A stretch of DNA of 6,366 nucleotides, from positions 1-6,366 of the forward strand of contig NZ_CALETI010000359.1 in assembly GCF_937920075.1 (NCBI RefSeq). Reading direction: 5' to 3'. The DNA comes from an uncultured Agitococcus sp. (GTDB lineage Bacteria; Pseudomonadota; Gammaproteobacteria; Pseudomonadales; Moraxellaceae). Below are positions 1 to 6,366 of the stretch, one piece after another; within the stretch, counting starts at the first letter, position 1; each line of letters starts with the position of its first letter. The position numbers and the translations under genes are program-made. The notes beneath the pieces were generated by a model. That model had not been told where the DNA came from and made no database searches. It saw only the letters and a program-made list of their open reading frames with translations.

Positions 1-983
1 TTGATATTCCGATTATGGCTTTGGCATGGGGCGTGTTGTTGGCAGGGGTGGCACAATTAGCCATACAAATTCCTGCTTTATATAACATAGGAATGTTGCC
101 ACGTTTTAAAGTTGCTTTTGCGGACGAAGGGGTAAAAAAGATTTTTACCTTAATGTTGCCTGCGATGTTTGGTGTCTCTGTCAGTCAAATTAACTTATTA
201 TTAGATACTATTTTAGCTTCGTTTTTAGTGTCAGGTTCGGTGGCTTGGTTATATACCGCAGAGCGTTTAACCGAATTACCTTTAGGCTTAATTGGCATTG
301 CCGTAGCAACAGTCATTTTGCCCTCATTGTCGGCAAAACATGCCGAAAAATCTGAGGCTGAATTTAAAGCCATGTTAGATTGGGCGTTACGAGTCATTGT
401 CTTGGTAGGGGTGCCGTCTTCTTTAGCGATGTTGATTTTGGCCGAACCGATGATTGCCGCTTTATTTCATCATGGTAAATTTTCGGCACATGATGTGGCA
501 ATGTCGGCGGCAGCTTTACAAGCTCTATCCGGTGGAATTTTAGCTTTTATGTTAATTAAGGTATTTGCACCGGGTTATTATTCGCGCCAAGACACCAAAA
601 CACCCGTTAAAATTGGCATTATTGCGATGATTAGCAATATGGTTTTTAACTTAATGTTGGTTTGGCACTTTAAACATGTGGGCTTAGCTTTTGCTAGTAC
701 CATGTCGGCCTTTTTAAATGCAGGTTTGTTGTATCACGGTTTACACAAACAAAATGTCTTTAGATTAGAAAAGCATTGGCGTGTATTAGCGTTGCGTTAT
801 GGTTTTGCCAATATCGCCATGGTGGCCGTGTTGTTAGTGATTACGCCAAGCTTGGCTTTTTGGTTAGATGCAAATGCTTTGCATAAAGTAGCGTACTTAT
901 TGGCGATTTGTGTAGCAGGGGTAGTGACTTATTTAGTGGCATTAACCTTAACAGGCTTTAAATGGCGTGAGCTAAAGCATTGA
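1..983 (+). CDS. murJ: Lipid II flippase MurJ (MviN), 3' part; 5' end outside the window
   Basis: MurJ is an inner-membrane MOP-superfamily transporter that flips lipid II from the cytoplasmic to the periplasmic face for peptidoglycan synthesis. The frame is open from base 3 (Asp-Ile-Pro-Ile before the first visible Met at 15), so the gene enters from the left and the Met at 15 is internal. Counting from that Met, about nine hydrophobic segments are visible (near 5-25, 44-72, 92-106, 127-151, 166-189, 198-219, 224-244, 264-284 and 292-315). Family signatures include LPAMFGVSVSQINLLLDT (48-65), AERLTELP (82-89) and APGYYSRQDTKTPVKI (185-200). By distance from the C-terminus, R84 corresponds to the essential R270 of E. 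coli MurJ, so roughly 185 residues are missing upstream. The C-terminus (GFKWREL) resembles E. coli's. No disruption is seen in the visible part. The family identification is firm. Confidence 0.96.
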   Translation, partial: DIPIMALAWGVLLAGVAQLAIQIPALYNIGMLPRFKVAFADEGVKKIFTLMLPAMFGVSVSQINLLLDTILASFLVSGSVAWLYTAERLTELPLGLIGIAVATVILPSLSAKHAEKSEAEFKAMLDWALRVIVLVGVPSSLAMLILAEPMIAALFHHGKFSAHDVAMSAAALQALSGGILAFMLIKVFAPGYYSRQDTKTPVKIGIIAMISNMVFNLMLVWHFKHVGLAFASTMSAFLNAGLLYHGLHKQNVFRLEKHWRVLALRYGFANIAMVAVLLVITPSLAFWLDANALHKVAYLLAICVAGVVTYLVALTLTGFKWRELKH

Positions 984-1001
984 TTAAGAGCATTGATTAG
1001 A
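976..1001 (+). repeat. 13-base tandem duplication across the murJ stop codon
   Basis: AGCATTGATTA occurs at 976-986 and again at 989-999, two bases apart, giving a 13-base period. The first copy holds the last His codon and the TGA stop of murJ. The second copy lies just downstream and out of frame with no function. It looks like a small slippage duplication of the gene's 3' end. No function is evident. Confidence 0.6.
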
Positions 1002-1027
1002 CAATAATTGATGGTTTAGATTGGAAA

Positions 1028-1043
1028 AGCTGCATAAGCAGCT
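1028..1043. other. Small perfect stem-loop in the murJ-ribF gap
   Basis: AGCTGC (1028-1033) and GCAGCT (1038-1043) form a perfect 6-bp stem around an ATAA loop. On the + strand the stem is followed by CTGATACT, not a T run, so it is not a convincing intrinsic terminator for murJ. On the minus strand four T's follow it, but no minus-strand gene is present. It may affect the RNA ahead of ribF; the role is unknown. The rest of this 96-base gap shows no clear promoter. Confidence 0.4.
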
Positions 1044-1079
1044 CTGATACTGGCGCTTTTTGGCTTTATTAGTACGACT

Positions 1080-2024
1080 ATGACCCAACTTATTCGACAT
1101 TGGCAAACATTAACAAATCTTTCATTACCACCCAGTGTGGTGACGATTGGTAATTTTGATGGTGTACATGCTGGGCATCAAGTCATTTTGCAACGCGTCT
1201 TAGACATTAGTCGTCAGAAAAACTTAGCCAGTGTCGTCATGTATTTTGAGCCACAGCCTCAAGAATTTTTTCAAGGAAAAAATGCGCCAGCCCGATTGAT
1301 GGATTGGCGTGACAAATTTGAAGTATTACGTGACTTGGGCATTGATTATGTCTTAGTTATTAGATTCGATGCGGCATTTCGTGGTTTAACCGCACAAAAG
1401 TTTATTGAGCAAGTGTTGCAACCGCTAAACTGTCAACATTTAGTGGTGGGTGATGATTTTCGTTTTGGCTGTGATCGGTCGGGTGATTTTGCTTTTTTAC
1501 AGCAACAAGCGTTTGTGGTGGAAAATACCCCAACAGTCGCCAAAGATTGTTTACGCATTAGTTCGACACGGATTCGCCAAGCCATTCAAGAGTCCGATTT
1601 TGATTTAGCCGCGCAATTATTAGGTCGCCCCTATATGATTGCAGGTCATATTAAGCATGGTGACAAAATTGGTCGAACCCTTGATTTTCCAACGGCTAAT
1701 GTGGGTTTAAATCGTCATGTTTCGCCTGTTGCGGGCATTTATGCCGTAAAAGTATGGGGCTTAACCCCAGAGCCTTTATTGGGTGCAGCCAATGTTGGAA
1801 CACGCCCTGCGGTGGGTGGCAAAGAAAACCGCATTGAAGTGCATATTTTGGATTTTAACGGCGATATTTATGGTCGCCGAATAGGTGTGCAGTTTTGTCA
1901 CAAACTGCGTAATGAAACAAACTTTCCTTCTTTAGAAGCATTAAAACAAGCGATTGCTAATGATGTATTGGCAACACGCAACTATTTTGACCCCTACTCA
2001 AAAGGCGAGGAAGTTTCATCATAA
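1080..2024 (+). CDS. ribF: Bifunctional riboflavin kinase / FAD synthetase
   Basis: RibF phosphorylates riboflavin to FMN and then adenylylates FMN to FAD in the cytoplasm. The N-terminal nucleotidyltransferase (FAD synthetase) domain shows GNFDGVHAGH (24-33, with the HxGH-like nucleotide-binding motif), FEPQP (56-60), GDDFRFG (124-130) and RISSTRIR (159-166). The C-terminal flavokinase domain shows GHIKHGDKIGRTLDFPTAN (189-207, with the PTAN motif), NVGTRP (238-243) and E253 in IEVHIL, the position of the catalytic Glu in this family. At 314 aa it matches E. coli RibF (313 aa), and the N-terminus aligns with E. coli's MKLIRG start. No ATG, GTG or TTG lies upstream in frame before the stop at 1035. 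No Shine-Dalgarno sequence is visible before the ATG, so initiation may be weak or depend on other features. It sits 96 bases after murJ and 105 before ileS. Confidence 0.97.
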   Translation: MTQLIRHWQTLTNLSLPPSVVTIGNFDGVHAGHQVILQRVLDISRQKNLASVVMYFEPQPQEFFQGKNAPARLMDWRDKFEVLRDLGIDYVLVIRFDAAFRGLTAQKFIEQVLQPLNCQHLVVGDDFRFGCDRSGDFAFLQQQAFVVENTPTVAKDCLRISSTRIRQAIQESDFDLAAQLLGRPYMIAGHIKHGDKIGRTLDFPTANVGLNRHVSPVAGIYAVKVWGLTPEPLLGAANVGTRPAVGGKENRIEVHILDFNGDIYGRRIGVQFCHKLRNETNFPSLEALKQAIANDVLATRNYFDPYSKGEEVSS

Positions 2025-2041
2025 AAATTAGCGATGAAGCT

Positions 2042-2078
2042 CCCTCTCCTTAGATAAGGAGAGGGCAGGGGTGAGGTT
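2042..2078. repeat. REP-like palindromic repeat in the ribF-ileS gap
   Basis: CCCTCTCCTT (2042-2051) and AAGGAGAGGG (2056-2065) form a perfect 10-bp, GC-rich stem with an AGAT loop, followed by CAGGGGTGAGGTT (2066-2078). The complement reads as a CCTCACCCC...CCCTCTCC pattern, which resembles dispersed intergenic repeats found in many proteobacteria. A palindrome with a short conserved G-rich tag is also the general shape of REP elements mobilised by RAYT transposases. No T run follows on either strand, so it is not an intrinsic terminator, although such a stem can stabilise the 3' end of ribF mRNA. Copy number cannot be judged from one window, so membership of a repeat family is inferred. Confidence 0.6.
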
Positions 2079-2099
2079 AAGCGATAACCGCGCAAGTCC

Positions 2100-2112
2100 T
2101 AAATTAAATTTA
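2100..2112. other. AT-only palindrome upstream of ileS
   Basis: TAAATT and AATTTA flank a central A as a perfect inverted repeat, ending 17 bases before the ileS ATG. It could be a regulator site or an AT-rich promoter element (TAAATT is a poor -10), or chance in AT-rich DNA. No good -35 lies at the right distance. Confidence 0.2.
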
Positions 2113-2129
2113 AGTGAGTAAAGCAAAAC

Positions 2130-4949
2130 ATGACTGTTGATTATAAAAGCACGCTAAATTTGCCCGAAACGGCCTTTGCGATGAAAGCTGATTTAGCCAA
2201 GCGTGAGCCAAATTGGGTAAAGGATTGGCAAGAAAACAAGTTATATCAAAAGATTCGTCAAGCACGTGCTGGTCGTCCACAATTTATTTTGCATGATGGT
2301 CCTCCCTATGCCAATGGCAATATTCATATTGGTCATTCGGTTAATAAAATTCTCAAAGATATTATTATCAAATCCAAAACCTTAGCAGGCTTTGACGCGC
2401 CCTATGTTCCAGGTTGGGATTGTCATGGCCTGCCTATCGAACTTAATGTCGAAAAGAAATTTGGTAAAGCAGGGCATAAAGTGTCCGCCAAAGAGTTTCG
2501 TCAACATTGTCGTGACTTTGCCATTGGCCATGTTGAAAACCAAAAAGCTGACTTTCAGCGTTTAGGCGTGTTGGGGGATTGGGATAATCCTTACTTGACC
2601 ATGAATTTTCAACAAGAAGCGGACATTATTCGTAGCTTAGGCAAAATTGCCGCCAATGGCCATTTGCATCAAGGTTTAAAACCTGTGCATTGGTGTATGG
2701 ATTGTGGCTCTGCCTTGGCCGAAGCCGAAGTTGAATATGAAGATAAACAATCTCATGCGGTTGATGTCGCATTTGCTGTACAAGATGTTGCGGACTTTGC
2801 CCAACGTGGCAATTTGACCAACGTACCTGCTGCGGTGGATTTTGTTATTTGGACAACCACACCTTGGACGTTGCCTGCTAACCAAGCGGTCAGTTTGCAT
2901 CCTGAATTAGTGTATGTAGTCGTTCAAGCGACCATTGAACAACAAACACGTGTTTTAGTGTTAGCCCAAGCCTTGTATGAAGCGACATTGGCGCGTTATC
3001 AAGCAGAAGATATTCAAGTGTTGGCTGAAGTCGCAGGTGCAGCTTTTGAGCATGTTGCGTTACAACATCCATTTTATGAACGTACTGTGCCTGTGATTGT
3101 TGGTGAACATGTTACGGCTGATGCAGGGACAGGCGCGGTACATACGGCACCAGGTCATGGTCATGATGACTTTGTGGTGGGCAAAAAATATAACTTAAAA
3201 GTTGATAACCCTGTTGATAATAACGGCGTGTTTTTGCCAAATACACCCTTGTTTGCAGGTATGCACGTTAACAAGGCCAATGAGCCAATCATTGAAACGC
3301 TAAAAGCCAATAACCGTTTATTAGCACACGTTAAAATCAAACACAGTTACCCACATTGCTGGCGTCATAAAACCCCCATTATTTTCCGTGCAACGCCACA
3401 ATGGTTTATTAGCATGGAACAAAAAGGCTTACGTGATGCAGCGATGCAAGCGATTGACGAAGTACAATGGTTACCCAATTGGGGTAAAGCACGTATTGTA
3501 TCCATGATGCAAGGCCGCCCTGATTGGTGTATTTCACGTCAACGGACGTGGGGTGTACCAATTGCTTTATTTGTCCATAAAATCACAGGCGAGTTACACC
3601 CACAAACCATCGACTTGATCGAGAAGGTTGCGCTTGAAGTTGAAAAAGCAGGTATTGACGCATGGTGGGATATTGATGCGGCGGTTTTATTGGGGGCAGA
3701 AGCAGAAAACTACCTAAAAGTTACTGATACCTTAGACGTATGGTTTGATTCTGGTGTAACACATTCTTGTGTCTTAACTCGTCCAGATTTGCGTTATCCT
3801 GCCGATTTATATCTAGAAGGCTCCGACCAACATCGTGGTTGGTTTCAATCGTCTTTATTAACCGCTTTAGCCGCGAATGGTGATAAGCCATTTAAAACGG
3901 TATTAACGCATGGTTTTACGGTGGATGAAAAAGGCCACAAAATGTCTAAATCCTTGGGTAATGTTGTGTCACCACAAGACATTATGAAAACCCTTGGTGC
4001 AGACATTATTCGTTTATGGGTGGCTGCCACCGACTACAGTGGTGAAATGTCTGTTTCTAAAGTCATTTTAGAACGGATGAGTGATGCTTATCGCCGTATT
4101 CGTAACACCATGCGCTTCTTATTAGCCAACTTAGCAGGTTTTGATCCTGCACAACATCTTGTGCCAACCAATGACATGTTGGCTTTAGATCGTTGGGTAG
4201 TTGATAAAGCAGCACAGGTGCAAACCGAAATTATCGCAGCTTATGAAGCTTATGAATTCCATAATATTTACCATAAGCTACATAACTTCTGTTCTTTAGA
4301 TTTAGGTAGTTTTTACCTAGACATTATTAAAGATCGTCAGTACACCACACAGGCTGATTCGTTAGCGCGTCGTTCAGCCCAAACCGCCTTGTATCATATC
4401 ATTCAAGCTTTAGTACGCTGGTGTGCGCCTATTTTGAGTTTTACAGCTCACGAAATCTGGCAAGAAATTCCACAAGCAGGTGCTGAGTCAGTATTCTTGA
4501 CCGAATGGTATCAAGGTTTAGCGACTTTACCCGAAGACGACAGCCAACCCATGTTGACTCGTGCTTATTGGCAACAGGTAATGGCCGTGAAAACAGCGGT
4601 TAATAAAGAAATCGAAGAAGCACGTACTCGCAAAGAAGTGGGTTCGGGTTTATCTGCCGAAGTGACTTTATATGTTACCCCTGAATTAAAAGCGCGTTTA
4701 GCTTTATTGGCCGATGAGTTACGTTTTGTGTTAATTACCTCAAGCGCAACCTTGTCCGACCAAAATGGCGAAGGACAAGTAACCGATGTAGTAGGCTTAA
4801 ACGTTAAAGTGACCCCATCAACATACACCAAATGTGTGCGCTGTTGGCATTACCGTGCCGATGTGGGTAGTCATGCCGAACATCCAGAAGTTTGTGCGCG
4901 TTGCGTAGAAAACGTTGCAGGGCAGGGCGAAATTCGACATTTTGCCTAA
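2130..4949 (+). CDS. ileS: Isoleucyl-tRNA synthetase
   Basis: A cytoplasmic class Ia aminoacyl-tRNA synthetase that charges tRNA-Ile and hydrolyses mischarged Val-tRNA-Ile. At 939 aa it matches E. coli IleS (938). Landmarks in order: HIGH signature H66-H69 in PPYANGNIHIGH; GWDCHGLPIE (95-104); the CP1 editing domain with the Thr-rich WTTTPWT (241-247) and HTAPGHGHDDF, where H338 and D347 fit the editing His and Asp by spacing; DWCISRQRTWG (465-475); WFDSG (538-542); EGSDQHRGWFQ (563-573), contacting the aminoacyl-adenylate; KMSKS at 604-608; and a C-terminal zinc knuckle C902, C905, C922, C925, at the same numbers as E. coli. All catalytic and editing signatures are intact. The long C-terminus with zinc cysteines indicates the bacterial type, usually mupirocin-sensitive. 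Only a weak GTGAG lies upstream of the ATG. No T-box leader is seen. A strong terminator follows. Confidence 0.98.
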   Translation: MTVDYKSTLNLPETAFAMKADLAKREPNWVKDWQENKLYQKIRQARAGRPQFILHDGPPYANGNIHIGHSVNKILKDIIIKSKTLAGFDAPYVPGWDCHGLPIELNVEKKFGKAGHKVSAKEFRQHCRDFAIGHVENQKADFQRLGVLGDWDNPYLTMNFQQEADIIRSLGKIAANGHLHQGLKPVHWCMDCGSALAEAEVEYEDKQSHAVDVAFAVQDVADFAQRGNLTNVPAAVDFVIWTTTPWTLPANQAVSLHPELVYVVVQATIEQQTRVLVLAQALYEATLARYQAEDIQVLAEVAGAAFEHVALQHPFYERTVPVIVGEHVTADAGTGAVHTAPGHGHDDFVVGKKYNLKVDNPVDNNGVFLPNTPLFAGMHVNKANEPIIETLKANNRLLAHVKIKHSYPHCWRHKTPIIFRATPQWFISMEQKGLRDAAMQAIDEVQWLPNWGKARIVSMMQGRPDWCISRQRTWGVPIALFVHKITGELHPQTIDLIEKVALEVEKAGIDAWWDIDAAVLLGAEAENYLKVTDTLDVWFDSGVTHSCVLTRPDLRYPADLYLEGSDQHRGWFQSSLLTALAANGDKPFKTVLTHGFTVDEKGHKMSKSLGNVVSPQDIMKTLGADIIRLWVAATDYSGEMSVSKVILERMSDAYRRIRNTMRFLLANLAGFDPAQHLVPTNDMLALDRWVVDKAAQVQTEIIAAYEAYEFHNIYHKLHNFCSLDLGSFYLDIIKDRQYTTQADSLARRSAQTALYHIIQALVRWCAPILSFTAHEIWQEIPQAGAESVFLTEWYQGLATLPEDDSQPMLTRAYWQQVMAVKTAVNKEIEEARTRKEVGSGLSAEVTLYVTPELKARLALLADELRFVLITSSATLSDQNGEGQVTDVVGLNVKVTPSTYTKCVRCWHYRADVGSHAEHPEVCARCVENVAGQGEIRHFA

Positions 4950-4951
4950 TC

Positions 4952-4982
4952 AATAAAGCCCTCTCAAAGAGGGCTTTATTTT
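4952..4982 (+). terminator. Intrinsic terminator after ileS, potentially bidirectional
   Basis: AATAAAGCCCTCT (4952-4964) pairs perfectly with AGAGGGCTTTATT (4968-4980) around a CAA loop. The GC-rich core is followed by T-rich sequence ending at 4982, only three bases past the ileS stop. An A-rich left arm makes it plausible on both strands. It lies inside what is normally one ileS-lspA transcription unit, so lspA-fkpB-ispH must rely on readthrough or a promoter within 4983-5030. There, TCTAAT at 5007-5012 resembles a -10 element, but no convincing -35 is present. Confidence 0.88.
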
Positions 4983-5030
4983 GAATAAATCATTTGTCTA
5001 TGAAGCTCTAATTTGAGAGAACATTAAGTA

Positions 5031-5528
5031 ATGTCATCTTTACATTTAAAAAACTTAACTTGGTTGTTGTTAAGTATTATCATTATCGTTATCGACCAAG
5101 TGACGAAACTATATTTTAACCAAAAATTACAGTTAGGCCAGTCGATTGAACTGCTACCTGTTTTAAATTGGACTTTGGCTTATAACTATGGTGCAGCATT
5201 TAGCTTTTTACATGACGCAGGTGGCTGGCAGCGTTGGTTTTTTGCAGGCATAGCCGTTGTTGTCAGTTTAGGTTTGACCATTTGGCTAGTAAAACTAGAA
5301 AAAAATGCCAAATTTTTAGCCTTTGCCATTGCCTTCTTATTAGGCGGAGCAATTGGGAATTTATATGACCGTATGACTTATGGTTATGTGATTGATTTTA
5401 TCCATGTGTTTTATCAAACATGGCATTTTCCTATTTTTAACGTTGCCGATTGTGCCATCACCGTGGGTGCAATCATGTTAATCATAGATTCTATATTTTT
5501 TGAGCAAAAACGACAGGTATCTAAATAA
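5031..5528 (+). CDS. lspA: Prolipoprotein signal peptidase (signal peptidase II)
   Basis: LspA is an inner-membrane aspartyl protease that removes the signal peptide from diacylglyceryl-modified prolipoproteins, after Lgt and before Lnt. At 165 aa it is family-typical. Four hydrophobic segments are visible (about 9-25, 66-86, 94-112 and 136-156). Conserved blocks are IDQVTK (21-26), YNYGAAFSFL (51-60), GGWQRWFF (64-71), GGAIGNLYDR (105-114), VIDFI (120-124) and FNVADCAI (136-143). The catalytic pair is D122 and D140. The N-terminus begins just before the first membrane segment, as in E. coli LspA, which supports this ATG. A weak GAGAG at 5015-5019 lies 11 bases upstream, rather far for a Shine-Dalgarno. 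The stop overlaps the fkpB start by one base, so the two are probably translationally coupled. Confidence 0.97.
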   Translation: MSSLHLKNLTWLLLSIIIIVIDQVTKLYFNQKLQLGQSIELLPVLNWTLAYNYGAAFSFLHDAGGWQRWFFAGIAVVVSLGLTIWLVKLEKNAKFLAFAIAFLLGGAIGNLYDRMTYGYVIDFIHVFYQTWHFPIFNVADCAITVGAIMLIIDSIFFEQKRQVSK

Positions 5529-6001
5529 TGACTGACGAAATCATTCAACGTATTGGCGCAAATAAAGTCGTCACCTTGCATTTTGCGGTGTGTTTGGCCA
5601 ATGGCCAACTCTTAGATACCACACGTGAGCGTGAACAGCCTGTCAGTTTTACCGTGGGTGATGGTAGTTTATTAGAAGGCTTTGAAAAGGCCATCTTTGG
5701 CTTAAAAGCAGGGGATAAACGTTCGATTTTTATTGAAGCTAAAAATGGTTTTGGCGAATGGCAAGAAGGCAATGTCCAAACGTTTGACAAAAATTTATTT
5801 GCTGATGAATTAAGTGTTGGTTTAGTTGTCTCGTTTGCCGATAAAAGCAAAGCAGAGCTAGCAGGCGTAGTAAAAGAAATCACAGATAAGCAAGTGATAG
5901 TGGACTTTAATCACCCTTTAGCCAGTAGAGACTTGCTTTTTGAAGTAGACATCATTAGTGTTCGCGATGTCAGTGAACAACCATTCACTCTTAAAGGTTG
6001 A
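5528..6001 (+). CDS. fkpB: FKBP-type peptidyl-prolyl cis-trans isomerase FkpB (SlpA)
   Basis: A SlyD/SlpA-type FKBP that catalyses cis-trans isomerisation of prolyl bonds and acts as a cytoplasmic folding helper. At 157 aa it is slightly longer than E. coli FkpB (149). The FKBP fold is built from about residues 14-75 (VTLHFAVCLANGQLLDTT, then GDGSLLEGFEKAIFGLKAGDK at 44-64) and 121-146. An inserted chaperone-like flap lies at roughly 76-119. The family motif DFNHPLA is at 126-132. No His-rich metal-binding tail of the SlyD type is present, which favours FkpB/SlpA over SlyD. The start sits in TAATG, where the lspA stop and this ATG share a base; AGG at 5515-5517 is a plausible ribosome site inside lspA. 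ispH begins eight bases after its stop. The reason for its constant pairing with lspA and ispH is not known. Confidence 0.94.
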   Translation: MTDEIIQRIGANKVVTLHFAVCLANGQLLDTTREREQPVSFTVGDGSLLEGFEKAIFGLKAGDKRSIFIEAKNGFGEWQEGNVQTFDKNLFADELSVGLVVSFADKSKAELAGVVKEITDKQVIVDFNHPLASRDLLFEVDIISVRDVSEQPFTLKG

Positions 6002-6009
6002 GATGAGTT

Positions 6010-6366
6010 ATGGAGATTAATTTAGCTAATCCTCGTGGTTTTTGTGCAGGGGTTGACCGAGCAATCGCCATTGTCAATCGCGCTTTAGAAGTCTTTGGTC
6101 GTCCTATTTATGTACGTCATGAAGTCGTGCATAACAAATTTGTGGTTGATGATTTGCGTCAACGTGGTGCCGTATTTGTGGATGAATTAGATCAAGTGCC
6201 AGATGGTACAATTGTGATTTTTAGCGCACATGGTGTTTCGCAAGCGGTACAAAATGAAGCCGCACGCCGTGGCTTAAAGGTTTTTGATGCAACTTGTCCT
6301 TTAGTAACCAAAGTGCATATGGAAGTCACTCGTTATGCGCGTACAGGTGTAGAAGCTATTTTAATT
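6010..6366 (+). CDS. ispH: 4-hydroxy-3-methylbut-2-enyl diphosphate reductase IspH (LytB), 5' part; 3' end outside the window
   Basis: IspH is a cytoplasmic 4Fe-4S enzyme that reduces HMBPP to IPP and DMAPP, the last step of the MEP pathway, feeding undecaprenyl phosphate and quinone side chains. The first 119 residues are present and the frame stays open to the window edge. The start MEINLANPRGFCAGVDRAI closely matches E. coli IspH. C12 and C96 (in DATCPLVTKVHMEV) are the first two cluster ligands; the third, near residue 197, lies outside the window. H41 (in YVRHEVVHN) and H74 (in FSAHGVSQAV) are the conserved substrate-binding histidines. The chosen ATG at 6010 follows TGAG sequences overlapping the fkpB stop. 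Another ATG at 6003 is in a different frame and stops after five codons. About two thirds of the usual 310-320 residues are missing. Confidence 0.97.
   Translation, partial: MEINLANPRGFCAGVDRAIAIVNRALEVFGRPIYVRHEVVHNKFVVDDLRQRGAVFVDELDQVPDGTIVIFSAHGVSQAVQNEAARRGLKVFDATCPLVTKVHMEVTRYARTGVEAILI

Noticed and set aside
993..1051. Possible ribF promoter elements such as TTGATT (993-998) or an extended TGATACT (1045-1051)
   Set aside because: No -35 and -10 pair matches consensus well at proper spacing, and murJ readthrough could supply ribF.
2077..2105. Possible ileS promoter: TTAAGC (2077-2082) and TAAATT (2100-2105) at 17-base spacing
   Set aside because: Only three and four of six consensus bases match, which is expected by chance in AT-rich DNA.
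5006..5019. CTCT/AGAG pairing that could hide the lspA ribosome site
   Set aside because: A 4-bp stem with a six-base loop is too weak to call a regulatory structure.
5545..5883. 112-codon open frame on the minus strand opposite fkpB
   Set aside because: It lies wholly within fkpB, whose motifs are clear, and its low-complexity Ser/Lys/Pro-rich translation resembles no family I know. It is a shadow of the real gene, as are the shorter minus-strand frames opposite murJ, ileS and lspA.
6003..6020. Five-codon open frame (Met-Ser-Tyr-Gly-Asp) overlapping the ispH start, a possible regulatory leader peptide
   Set aside because: It is very short, has no special codons, and most likely arises because the ispH ribosome site happens to contain ATGAG.

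Overview
The window is a conserved housekeeping cluster from an AT-leaning gammaproteobacterium. All six genes lie on the + strand in the order murJ (3' part), ribF, ileS, lspA, fkpB, ispH (5' part). ribF-ileS-lspA-fkpB-ispH is the classical enterobacterial and pseudomonad order, and murJ upstream of ribF is common in Pseudomonadales such as Moraxellaceae. Protein lengths and motif positions are close to the E. coli proteins: IleS 939 aa against 938, RibF 314 against 313, LspA 165 against 164. The leucine codons are rich in TTA and the DNA is fairly AT-rich, which would suit a Moraxellaceae-like or similar low-GC gammaproteobacterium. The genus cannot be fixed from this sequence.

Layout: the left edge cuts into murJ (lipid II flippase), which ends at 983. 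A 96-base gap follows, with a 13-base tandem duplication across the murJ stop and a small perfect hairpin. ribF (1080-2024, FMN/FAD synthesis) and ileS (2130-4949, isoleucyl-tRNA synthetase) are separated by a 105-base gap. That gap carries a 10-bp perfect stem-loop with a GGGGTGAGG tail, which looks like a dispersed REP-type repeat. A strong intrinsic terminator (4952-4982) follows ileS. After it come lspA (5031-5528, lipoprotein signal peptidase), fkpB (5528-6001, FKBP-type prolyl isomerase, 1-base overlap with lspA) and ispH (from 6010, cut by the right edge, last step of the MEP isoprenoid pathway).

The genes serve different essential processes: peptidoglycan precursor export, flavin cofactors, translation, lipoprotein maturation, protein folding and isoprenoids. 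The first and last of these meet at the lipid carrier, because IspH supplies precursors for undecaprenyl phosphate and MurJ flips undecaprenyl-linked lipid II. No gap exceeds about 110 bases and no RNA gene, transposase or CRISPR array was seen. I found no novel system here. The points worth a second look are non-coding: the REP-like element, the terminator that splits the usual ileS-lspA unit, and the 3'-end duplication of murJ.
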